Part shown: one piece after another, positions 1 to 6,639 of the stretch
Position numbering within the stretch: the first letter of the stretch is position 1
Layout: every line of letters begins with the position of its first letter
Origin: Kutzneria chonburiensis
Lineage (GTDB): Bacteria > Actinomycetota > Actinomycetes > Mycobacteriales > Pseudonocardiaceae
Assembly: GCF_028622115.1 (NCBI RefSeq)
Contig: NZ_CP097263.1
Coordinates: 2,294,001 to 2,358,000, forward strand
Direction of reading: 5' to 3'
DNA: 64,000 nucleotides
Notes under the pieces: generated by a model
Told to the model about the DNA's origin: nothing
The model's database searches: none
The model's input: only the letters and a program-made list of their open reading frames with translations
Program-made: the position numbers and the translations under genes

Positions 1-13
1 CCAGGATTCGGGG

Positions 14-226
14 ATGCCGAACGTGGTCGGCAAGACCGTGTGGGACGCCGAGAACGCCGTCCCGTTCGGCACCCACCTGACGTTCGTCGACGGCACGGGA
101 CAGCACCGCAAGGTCGTGTGGCCGGCCAACTGGCAGGTGTGCCGGCAGGACCCCGCCGCCGGCACGCCGCTGACCTCCACCACGGCCGTCACGCTGACGG
201 TGGTGAAGCTCGAGGAGAAGTGCTGA
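14..226 (+). CDS. small PASTA-like domain protein
   Basis: A 70-residue protein that is essentially one PASTA-like domain: it opens MPNVVGKTVWDAENAV, has a central NWQVCRQDPAAGT stretch and ends with a beta strand (VTLTVV). PASTA domains in other proteins bind peptidoglycan stem peptides or beta-lactams; no function is shown here. AGGA at 3-6 lies 7 bases before the ATG, which supports this start, but the frame stays open to the window edge, so a longer N-terminus cannot be excluded. No signal peptide is visible. The next gene is a diverged copy, so this looks like a tandem duplication. Confidence 0.6.
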   Translation: MPNVVGKTVWDAENAVPFGTHLTFVDGTGQHRKVVWPANWQVCRQDPAAGTPLTSTTAVTLTVVKLEEKC

Positions 227-364
227 TCGGACCACTCGGGTTCTAGGCCGCACGCAGCACATCCGTGGGGCCGTTCGCCCGATCGCAACCGGGCTCGGGG
301 CGGGCAAGGATGGCTACTTCATCCCATCCCCGACCACAGCGGTGTCGCGGTTCGCCGCGCGCCC

Positions 365-607
365 ATGGAGCTGCTCGGCATGAAGAAGATGCCCAACCTG
401 GTAGGCAAGTCGGTCACCCACGCCCGGCTCAAGCTGCCCTTGGCCACCCAGTACGTGTACGTCGACCACAAGTCGCGCAAGCCGGACATCACCTTCTACA
501 GCAACTGGATGGTCTGCAAGCAGGAGCCGGCGGCCGGCGCGCAGATGGCCCCGTACGTGGTGCTCACCGTGATCAAGCGTGGGGAGACGTGCAAGGTCAG
601 TCACTGA
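365..607 (+). CDS. small PASTA-like domain protein (second copy)
   Basis: An 80-residue protein, or 75 if it starts at the ATG at 380, which has GGAG nine bases upstream and is the better start. It repeats the layout of the previous gene: MPNLVGKSV near the N-terminus, SNWMVCKQEPAAGAQ in the middle, and a VVLTVIK strand with a cysteine near the end. The shared NW.VC.Q.PAAG core with divergence elsewhere indicates paralogues. No signal peptide or membrane segment is seen, so how a PASTA-like domain would reach the wall is unclear. It is convergent with the SDR gene on the other strand; the 3' ends overlap by about 11 bases. Confidence 0.6.
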   Translation: MELLGMKKMPNLVGKSVTHARLKLPLATQYVYVDHKSRKPDITFYSNWMVCKQEPAAGAQMAPYVVLTVIKRGETCKVSH

Positions 608-1358
608 CCGCGCCGCCGGTGATGTTGAGCGAGGTCGCAGTCATCGAGGCGGCCAGGTCGGAGGCGGCGAACACGGCGACGTTGCCGACGTCGGCGAAGG
701 TGGCGGCGCGCTTGAGCATGGTCTTGGCGACGATCGAGTCGGTGATGCCGTGGCGGGCGTCGAGCTCGGCGGGGATGCCCTCGGGGACGCCGCCGGTGTG
801 CAGGCCGAGGACCCGGATGCCGTGCTGGCCGAGTTCGGCGGCGAGCTGGCGGCGCAGGAAGTCGACGGCGTTGAGGGCGACCTGGAGCCCGCCGATCGAG
901 TAGTCCCGCATGGGCTCGCCGCCGCCGTCGCCGCCGAACGTGAGGATCACGCCGGAACGCTGGCGGATCATGTGCCGGGCGGCGGCGCGGGCGGTGAGGA
1001 ACGTGGACCGCACGGCGATGCGGATGGGCCGCTCGAAGTCCTCCAGCGCCATGTCGACCAGGGGAGTGCCCTGGTGGTCGGCGATGTCGATCAAGCAGAC
1101 CGAGATGTCGACGCTGCCGTCGCGCGCCGCGACGGCGTCGGCGTGAGCGGTGACTGCGCCCTCGTCGAGGGCGTCGACCACGGCCGGCTCGGCCTGGCCG
1201 CCGTCGGCGCGGATACGGTCGGCGAGGGCGTCCAGGGTCTTGGCCGTACGGCCCGTGACGTGCACCTTCGCGCCGGCGCGGGCGAAGGCGGTGGACATCG
1301 CGGTGCCGATCCCGCCGGCGGCCCCGTAGACGATCGCGTTCTTGCCGTTGAGCAGCAT
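597..1358 (-). CDS. SDR-family protein with non-canonical active site
   Basis: A 253-residue short-chain dehydrogenase/reductase fold. The N-terminal nucleotide-binding glycine motif YGAAGGIG (about residues 11-18) and the downstream VHVTGR strand are clear. The usual catalytic YxxxK reads YSIGG, with Tyr153 but Gly where the Lys should be; the serine position 13 residues earlier is Thr, and the NNAG motif is absent. It may therefore be a non-catalytic or atypical member. It is last in a leftward operon behind an SRPBCC protein (10-base gap) and an ArsR-like regulator. Confidence 0.85.
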   Translation of the reverse strand: MLLNGKNAIVYGAAGGIGTAMSTAFARAGAKVHVTGRTAKTLDALADRIRADGGQAEPAVVDALDEGAVTAHADAVAARDGSVDISVCLIDIADHQGTPLVDMALEDFERPIRIAVRSTFLTARAAARHMIRQRSGVILTFGGDGGGEPMRDYSIGGLQVALNAVDFLRRQLAAELGQHGIRVLGLHTGGVPEGIPAELDARHGITDSIVAKTMLKRAATFADVGNVAVFAASDLAASMTATSLNITGGAVSD

Positions 1359-1368
1359 GGATTTCTCC

Positions 1369-2001
1369 TCAGAGTCGGGCGAGCCAGTCCTGCCAGCGAC
1401 GGTGTTCCGTCGCGGCCCTGGCCTGGGCGTCGGGGCCGTAGAGGCGGCCGGTCACGTTGACGGACAGCGTGACCGCGTCCATGGAGAAGCAGGAGACGGC
1501 GAACATCCCCGAGGTCGTGCGGAGCAGCGTGAAGGACGGGTCCTGGTGTTCGATCACGCCGTCGACCGGCAGGTTCGTGATGTCGGCCTGCTCGACCGGC
1601 CTGATCAGGTCGACGGCGGCGGATGGCTGGCCGGCGAAGTGCGTGGCGTAGCAACGGAGAACGTGGAGCGTCATGCCCCAGCCCTTGCTGGCCTGCTCGG
1701 CGATGTCGTCCCAGCCCTCACCCTCGACGCGCAGGCTGCTGACCACCCGTACGACGCAACTGCCCTGGTCGCGGGCGGTCACGAGGATCTCCGTGGCGAA
1801 ACTCGGGTCCTCGTAGGCGAAGCGGTGCGGCGGCTCCCACGCCGTCACGGTCGCCTCGGCGTCCGGCGCGAACGGCTCGCGGTGCAAGCGCGCCGTGTCG
1901 CCGTCGACGTCGACCTGGAACGACCAGGCCCCGCTGTCGGTGGTGATCGCCGCCCAGACCTGCTCGGGGCTGGCCGGGATCTCGATGCTCTCCTCGTTCA
2001 T
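1369..2001 (-). CDS. SRPBCC / AHSA1-like family protein
   Basis: A 210-residue protein whose N-terminal 140 residues match the START-like SRPBCC fold: it opens with IEIPASPEQVWAAIT, followed by a TVTAWEPPHRFAYED strand pair typical of AHSA1-type proteins. Such proteins bind hydrophobic ligands or act as cofactors; no substrate can be assigned. Its ATG overlaps the stop of the upstream regulator as ATGA (1998-2001), so translation is probably coupled. ArsR-like regulator plus AHSA1-like protein is a common actinobacterial pair. The region after about residue 145 is less recognisable and may be a lineage-specific extension. Confidence 0.85.
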   Translation of the reverse strand: MNEESIEIPASPEQVWAAITTDSGAWSFQVDVDGDTARLHREPFAPDAEATVTAWEPPHRFAYEDPSFATEILVTARDQGSCVVRVVSSLRVEGEGWDDIAEQASKGWGMTLHVLRCYATHFAGQPSAAVDLIRPVEQADITNLPVDGVIEHQDPSFTLLRTTSGMFAVSCFSMDAVTLSVNVTGRLYGPDAQARAATEHRRWQDWLARL

Positions 2002-2558
2002 GGGCGGGGATGCACGCCGATGACGACGCGCTGCCAGCGGCCGTCCGGCGCCTGCTCGTCGTGGTACTTCGCGGCAACGCGGGAGACCGCCGCGGTGAGC
2101 TCGTCGGCGAACGCGGCACGGTCGGCCGGGCCGGCGAAGCGGATCTCGGTGTCCAGGGCGAACACCGGCACCGCCTTGCCCGCTGACGCCGCCCGCCCGG
2201 CCAGCCGTCCGACTTCCCGGACCATGCGGGCGGCCAGCGCGATCAGGTACGCCGCCGATCGCGGGTTCGCCTTGGTCGGCGCACCCAGCGGTGCCGGCGC
2301 GATGACGAAGCCGGCTGCCGAGGCCACGAGCAGCCGTTCGGTCAGGCCGCCCCAGGTGCGCGTCTCGGCCACCTCGACCAGGCCGTGCGCCTCAAGCTGT
2401 TTGAGGTGGTAGTTCACCTTCTGCCTGGTCAGGCCGACTTTGGCCGCCAGCGCCGCAGCCGACGCCGGCTCCCGCAGCTCCGTGAGCAGCCGGGCCCGCA
2501 TCGGGTCCAGCGCCGCCACAGCCGCCGCCGGTTCGGCGATCACCTCCACGTCCCGCAT
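1998..2558 (-). CDS. ArsR-like winged-helix transcriptional regulator
   Basis: A 186-residue regulator starting MRDVEVIAEP. The winged helix occupies roughly residues 10-75: LDPMRARLLTEL, then the helix-turn-helix AAKVGLTRQKVNYHLKQLEAHGLV, then a short wing. The C-terminal half resembles the ligand or dimer region of helix-turn-helix proteins paired with AHSA1-like proteins. I chose the ATG at 2558 because further upstream the frame runs through the palindromic operator and into the divergent acetyltransferase. A -35/-10 pair in that operator places the transcription start almost at this ATG, so the message is probably leaderless and autoregulated. Confidence 0.85.
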   Translation of the reverse strand: MRDVEVIAEPAAAVAALDPMRARLLTELREPASAAALAAKVGLTRQKVNYHLKQLEAHGLVEVAETRTWGGLTERLLVASAAGFVIAPAPLGAPTKANPRSAAYLIALAARMVREVGRLAGRAASAGKAVPVFALDTEIRFAGPADRAAFADELTAAVSRVAAKYHDEQAPDGRWQRVVIGVHPRP

Positions 2559-2570
2559 GGCCCCAGTCCA

Positions 2571-2596
2571 CCCTTGACAAATATTTTTGTCAAGGG
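2571..2596. promoter_or_regulatory. perfect palindromic operator with embedded -35 boxes
   Basis: An 11-bp perfect inverted repeat (2571-2581 and 2586-2596, 4-base spacer). Its core is TTGACAA on both strands, so each arm contains a consensus -35 TTGACA. On the minus strand a 17-base spacer leads to TGGACT (2570-2565) just before the regulator ATG. It sits between the ArsR-like gene and the divergent GNAT gene, so the obvious candidate ligand is the adjacent regulator. Confidence 0.75.
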
Positions 2597-2646
2597 GTTG
2601 GTAATCGAGTTGCCGGCACCTGTCTCCGCTGGTTAGACCTACGGCT

Positions 2647-3150
2647 GTGCTGATCCGCCGTGAAACGCCCGCCGACATCGACGCCATCCGCGCGGTCACC
2701 GCCGCCGCCTTCGCGCCCTCCACCGCCGAGGACCGCCTCGTTGACGAGCTGCGGGCCGATCCAGGCTGGCTACCTGCGCTTTCCCTCGTCGCCGTGGACT
2801 CGTCCGGCGCCGTCATCGGTCATGTCCTGTCCACCCGAGCCCATGTCGACGCCTCGCCCGTGCTCGGTCTCGGGCCGCTCAGCGTCCATCCCGATCACCA
2901 CAGGCGTGGTGTCGGCAGCGCCCTCGTGCACGCCGCCCTCGGTGCCGCTGACGCGTTGAGCGAGCCGCTCGTCGCCCTGCTCGGCAGCCCCGCCTACTAC
3001 CACCGCTTCGGCTTCGTGCTCAGCGACCAGTTCGGCATCGTGCCGCCTGTGCCCGAGTGGCAGCCGCACTTCCAGGTCCGCACCCTCGCCGCGTACACCC
3101 CGGCCCTTCGGGGCGCTTTCACCTACGCGGAGCCGTTCGCCAGGGTCTGA
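2647..3150 (+). CDS. GNAT-family N-acetyltransferase
   Basis: A 167-residue acetyltransferase of the YhbS-like branch of GNAT. It opens IRRETPADIDAIRAVTAAAF; the acetyl-CoA pyrophosphate loop is HRRGVGSALV, preceded by LGPLSVHPDH, and the segment LLGSPAYYHRFGF follows. The acceptor is unknown. The start is GTG. It is divergent from the ArsR-like regulator and shares the palindromic operator region, so it may be co-regulated. Confidence 0.88.
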   Translation: MLIRRETPADIDAIRAVTAAAFAPSTAEDRLVDELRADPGWLPALSLVAVDSSGAVIGHVLSTRAHVDASPVLGLGPLSVHPDHHRRGVGSALVHAALGAADALSEPLVALLGSPAYYHRFGFVLSDQFGIVPPVPEWQPHFQVRTLAAYTPALRGAFTYAEPFARV

Positions 3151-3169
3151 CTGACGGCATCATCGCCTC

Positions 3170-3547
3170 ATGTCCAGCAACCGCAGCGAACTCGTCGACG
3201 GTTGGCTCCTCGCGAGCGACCTCGGCCCCTCCGGCCCCCAGATGCAGATGGACCAGCTCGACGGCCTGCACATCGTCGCCGAGCGCAACGCCGACCCCTG
3301 TCCCGACGAGATCCTCGGGCACTGGCACTACATGCTCGCCGGCCATCGTCTCCACGCCGTGCAGAACGAGCACGCCTTCATCACCCAGGCCGTACGCGCC
3401 GGCTGGTCGTGGGACCGCGTCGCCGCCGCCATCGGCCTGCCCGACGCCGCTGCCGCCCAGGCCCGCCGGGAGTTCCTCGCCGCCGAGATGATCCGCTGCC
3501 ACCCCAGCCACGACGACCGCCCCTGGCGACCCACTACGCCGGAATGA
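3170..3547 (+). CDS. conserved hypothetical protein
   Basis: A 125-residue soluble, acidic protein with an HWHYMLAGHRLHAVQNEHAF stretch and a helical segment (AGWSWDRVAAAIGLPD) that could be a small helix-turn-helix-like element. I do not recognise the family. It lies 19 bases downstream of the GNAT gene on the same strand and 56 bases before the aldo/keto reductase, so co-transcription is possible. Codon use and GC3 look normal for a real gene here, unlike the opposite-strand frames. Confidence 0.65.
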   Translation: MSSNRSELVDGWLLASDLGPSGPQMQMDQLDGLHIVAERNADPCPDEILGHWHYMLAGHRLHAVQNEHAFITQAVRAGWSWDRVAAAIGLPDAAAAQARREFLAAEMIRCHPSHDDRPWRPTTPE

Positions 3548-3603
3548 GCCATCCCGCGCCGGATCACCGGGTAGAAAGGACGGCAGATCAACCAGGGGGT
3601 GAG

Positions 3604-4572
3604 ATGGAGCAGCGGATTCTGTCCGACGGCGGCTCCGGGCTCGGCGTGAGCGCGCTGTGCCTGGGCACCATGTACTTCGGCACGACCGTCGACGAGCAGG
3701 CCGCGTTCGCCGTGCTCGACCGGTTCGTCGAGGCCGGCGGCACGTTCATCGACACGGCCAACACCTACTCGTTCTGGGTGCCCGGCGGGACCGGCGTGGA
3801 GAGCGAGGCACTGCTCGGCCGATGGCTGGCGTCGCGTGGCAACCGGGACCAGGTCGTGCTGGCCAGCAAGGTCGGCGGGTTGCCCGTGCCGCTCGGCGCG
3901 GCCTGGCCGGAGAACGCCGAGGGGTTGTCGGAGGACGTCGTCCGCACCCAGATCGCCGGCAGCATGCGGCGGCTGGGCACCGATCACCTCGACGTCTACT
4001 ACGCGCACATCGAGGACCGCCGCACATCGCTGGACGACACCGTCGCCACCTTCGCCTCGCTGGTCACCGACGGCCTGGTCCGGGTCACGGGATGCAGCAA
4101 CCACCCCGCATGGCGGGTCGCCGCCGCGCGGGAGATCGCCCGCGCTGCCGGCCTGCCCGGCTTCACCTGCGTGCAGCAGCGTCACACCTATCTTCGGCCC
4201 CGCCCCGGCGCCGACTTCGGCGCCAACCCGCACCTCAGCGACGAGCTGCTCGACTACGCCCGTGAGGACCGGTCCCTCGCCGTGCTCGGCTACTCCGTGC
4301 TGCTCTCCGGCGCCTACACCCGCTCCGACCGCCCGTTGCCCGAGCAGTACGACCATCCCGACAGCCACCGCCGTCTGGCCGTGCTCGCCGACGTCGCCAA
4401 GGAGCTCGGCGCCACCCCGAACCAGGTCGTCCTGGCTTGGCTGCTGCGCTCCGACCCGCCGGTGCTGCCCGTGCTCGGCGTCAGTTCCGTCGCCCAGCTC
4501 GACGAGTGCCTCGGCGCCCTCGACCTGGACCTGGACGACGAACTCCGGCATCGTCTCGACACCGCCGGGTGA
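3604..4572 (+). CDS. aldo/keto reductase
   Basis: A 322-residue NAD(P)H-dependent TIM-barrel oxidoreductase. The catalytic tetrad is readable: Asp50 and Tyr55 in FIDTANTYSFW, Lys89 in VVLASKVGG, His135 in VYYAHIED. The C-terminal cofactor region VLPVLGVSSVAQLDECLGAL is also typical. The substrate is unknown. A purine-rich AGGGGGTGAG precedes the ATG at 3604; the longer open frame upstream overlaps the preceding gene out of frame and is not used. Its stop overlaps the GTG of the next small gene (GTGA). Confidence 0.93.
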   Translation: MEQRILSDGGSGLGVSALCLGTMYFGTTVDEQAAFAVLDRFVEAGGTFIDTANTYSFWVPGGTGVESEALLGRWLASRGNRDQVVLASKVGGLPVPLGAAWPENAEGLSEDVVRTQIAGSMRRLGTDHLDVYYAHIEDRRTSLDDTVATFASLVTDGLVRVTGCSNHPAWRVAAAREIARAAGLPGFTCVQQRHTYLRPRPGADFGANPHLSDELLDYAREDRSLAVLGYSVLLSGAYTRSDRPLPEQYDHPDSHRRLAVLADVAKELGATPNQVVLAWLLRSDPPVLPVLGVSSVAQLDECLGALDLDLDDELRHRLDTAG

Positions 4573-4846
4573 GCGCCGTGGAGGTCTACCTGCTCTGGCA
4601 CATCCGGCACAGCTCGGACCAGCATGCCGACGCCGACGGCAATCTCGTCTGGGACGAGGAGGACGGCGACCATCCCAAGATCCTCGGCGTCTACTCCACC
4701 GAGCAGCGCGCCCAGGACCGGATCGAGCGCGCCCGGCGCGACCCGGCTTCGCCGACGAGCCCGACTGTTTCATGATCGACCGCTACGTCGTGGACCGTGA
4801 TCACTGGGCGGACGGCTTCGTGTCCGTTCAGGGTCCTGGCGGGTGA
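4569..4846 (+). pseudogene. small conserved protein, frameshifted (one missing base)
   Basis: The first frame starts at GTG 4569 (overlapping the previous stop) and reads a conserved small-domain sequence, VYLLWHIRHSSDQ...DHPKILGVYSTEQRAQDRIERARRDP, then ends early. The continuation GFADEPDCFMIDRYVVDRDHW is in the next frame. One extra C in the CCC run at 4742-4744 joins them into about 92 residues. The pattern (VYLLWH, GVYSTE, IDRY.VD.DHW) resembles the small DUF7336-type family. One base only is missing and both halves are well conserved, so a sequencing error is as likely as real inactivation. Confidence 0.7.
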
Positions 4847-4865
4847 AGCCGTCCGGGCGAGGCGG

Positions 4866-5738
4866 TCAGCCGAAGAACTTGAGCAGGTGGCCGGCGACGG
4901 CTTCCGGCTGTTCCTCGGCCAGGTAATGCCCGCTGCCGGCGATCCGTTCGAACTGGAATCCGGTGGTGTGCCTGCGCAGCGCCGGTTCCAGGTAGTCGTT
5001 GTGCTGCGCGGCGAGGCCGAGGACCGGCAGCGTCACCGGTGCGTACGTCCTTATGTCGGCGATGTCCTGGGCGAACGCCTGGTACCAGCCGTTCGACGCG
5101 CGGATCGCGTCCGGGGAGTCGTACGCGTCGGCGTAGATCTCCCGGTCGGCTTCGGTGATGGCGTCCGGGTTGACCAGCTGCAACTCGCAGAGGTAGTCGA
5201 TCAGTGCCCGGAACCGGCCGGCCAGCAGGGTCTGCGGCAGTTCGGCGAGCTGGTTGAAGGCGTACCACCAGAGGTGTTGCACCGGCGGCTGCGGCAGCAT
5301 GGTCAGCCCGAACAGGTCGTCGTCCGGGTGGGGAATGTCCAGCAGGGCGAGTCTGCCGATCGCCTCGGTGTGGTTGACCGCGACGCTGTAGGCGACCATG
5401 GCGCCGATGTCGTGTCCGACCAGGTTCGGCTGGTCGAGACCGAGGGCCTCGATCAGCGCGGCGATGTCGCGTGCCATGGTCTTCTTGTCATAGCCGCTTA
5501 CCGGCTTGTCCGAGCCGCCCATGCCGCGGAGATCCACGGCGACCACTCGATGGTGCCGGGCCAACCGCGGCAGGATCTTGCGGAATTCCCACCAGGTGTG
5601 GGGCCAGCCGCCGAGCAGCACGAGCGGGCTACCGTCGCCGCCGGTCACGTAGTGCAGCCGTGTTCCGTTGACCTCGGCGTACTCGCTGGTGAGCCCCAGC
5701 GACGCCGCGAGCTCGGCGTTGTTCATCGTCCGGTCCAT
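4866..5738 (-). CDS. alpha/beta hydrolase, epoxide hydrolase-like
   Basis: A 290-residue alpha/beta hydrolase. The nucleophile elbow is VGHDIGAMVAY with Asp110, the residue used by epoxide hydrolases and haloalkane dehalogenases; the catalytic His is in GSGHYLAEEQPE (His271). The oxyanion motif usually written HGWP reads GGWPHTWWEF. The AVDLRGMGGSDKP strand-loop is typical. It sits 13 bases downstream of an SDR gene and is probably in the same leftward operon, suggesting a two-step oxidoreduction/hydrolysis of a small molecule. The substrate cannot be inferred. Confidence 0.9.
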   Translation of the reverse strand: MDRTMNNAELAASLGLTSEYAEVNGTRLHYVTGGDGSPLVLLGGWPHTWWEFRKILPRLARHHRVVAVDLRGMGGSDKPVSGYDKKTMARDIAALIEALGLDQPNLVGHDIGAMVAYSVAVNHTEAIGRLALLDIPHPDDDLFGLTMLPQPPVQHLWWYAFNQLAELPQTLLAGRFRALIDYLCELQLVNPDAITEADREIYADAYDSPDAIRASNGWYQAFAQDIADIRTYAPVTLPVLGLAAQHNDYLEPALRRHTTGFQFERIAGSGHYLAEEQPEAVAGHLLKFFG

Positions 5739-5751
5739 TTCGGGTTCGCCG

Positions 5752-6501
5752 TCAGACCGTGAAGCCGCCGTCGACGTTCCAGTTGGCGCCGGTGACGAAC
5801 GCCGCGTCCGGTCCAGCCAGATAGCTGACCGCGCCCGCGATCTCCTCCGGCCGGCCGAACCGCCCCAGCGCCATCAGCTCACGCAGCGCGTCCGCGATCT
5901 CGCCGTCTTCCGGCGTCATGTCCGTCGCGGTCGGTCCCACCTGGAGGTTGTTCACCGTGATGCTGTGCGGCCCCAGCTCCCGGGCCAGTGCCCGCGTCAT
6001 CCCCGCCACCGCCGCCTTCGACATCGCGTAGATCGACATCCCCGCCAGCGGCACCCTGTCCGCGTTGATGCTGCCGACATTGATGATGCGACCGCCCGTG
6101 CCCAAATGCGGAAGCGCCGCTTGGACCGCCGCGAACACACTCCGAACATTGACCGCCACCACCCGGTCGAACTGCGCCATACTCAGCGATTCAATCGGCG
6201 CCGCCGGCAGGATGCCCGCATTGTTCACCAGAATATCCAGGCCGCCCAATTGGGCCACCGTCTCGTCGATCGACCTCCGCACCTGCTCCGGGTCGCCGCT
6301 GTCGGCCCTGATCGCCACCGCGATGCCCCCGGTTTCGGCAACCTCCGCCACCAGCTTCTCGGCGTCGTCGACCGAGGCACTGTACGTGAAGGCCACCGCC
6401 GCCCCGTCCCGCACCAGCCGCCGCACGATCGCCGCCCCGATTCCCCGGGCCGCCCCCGTCACCAGCGCCTTCCGACCCGCAAGTACCGTCATTGCCGTCA
6501 C
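5752..6501 (-). CDS. SDR-family oxidoreductase (3-oxoacyl-ACP reductase-like)
   Basis: A 249-residue classical SDR with every hallmark: VTGAARGIG cofactor loop (14-22), LVNNAG (91-96), Ser144 in NVGSIN, Tyr158 and Lys162 in YAMSK, and the C-terminal GANWNVDGGFTV seen in FabG-like proteins. It is therefore probably an active NAD(P)-dependent reductase. It is the first gene of a leftward pair with the epoxide-hydrolase-like gene. Upstream (6502-6639) lies 138 bp of non-coding DNA that must hold its promoter; I saw no strong box or terminator there. Confidence 0.92.
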   Translation of the reverse strand: MTAMTVLAGRKALVTGAARGIGAAIVRRLVRDGAAVAFTYSASVDDAEKLVAEVAETGGIAVAIRADSGDPEQVRRSIDETVAQLGGLDILVNNAGILPAAPIESLSMAQFDRVVAVNVRSVFAAVQAALPHLGTGGRIINVGSINADRVPLAGMSIYAMSKAAVAGMTRALARELGPHSITVNNLQVGPTATDMTPEDGEIADALRELMALGRFGRPEEIAGAVSYLAGPDAAFVTGANWNVDGGFTV

Positions 6502-6639
6502 CCTTTTCGCGCCGCGTATTACCGCGCCTCACGGAATTCAGTGGGATTGATCCCTGCCCGCAACGCTACAAGTTCGGCCGTTCGTCAGCCTGTCCCTGTT
6601 GGTAGTACCCATACGGGAAGCACGACAAGGATGCCGGAA

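Noticed and set aside
265-1460. Long plus-strand open frames (212 and 293 codons)
   Set aside because: Antisense to the SDR gene; Arg/Gly/Ala-rich with no family match. Long shadow frames are normal in GC-rich DNA.
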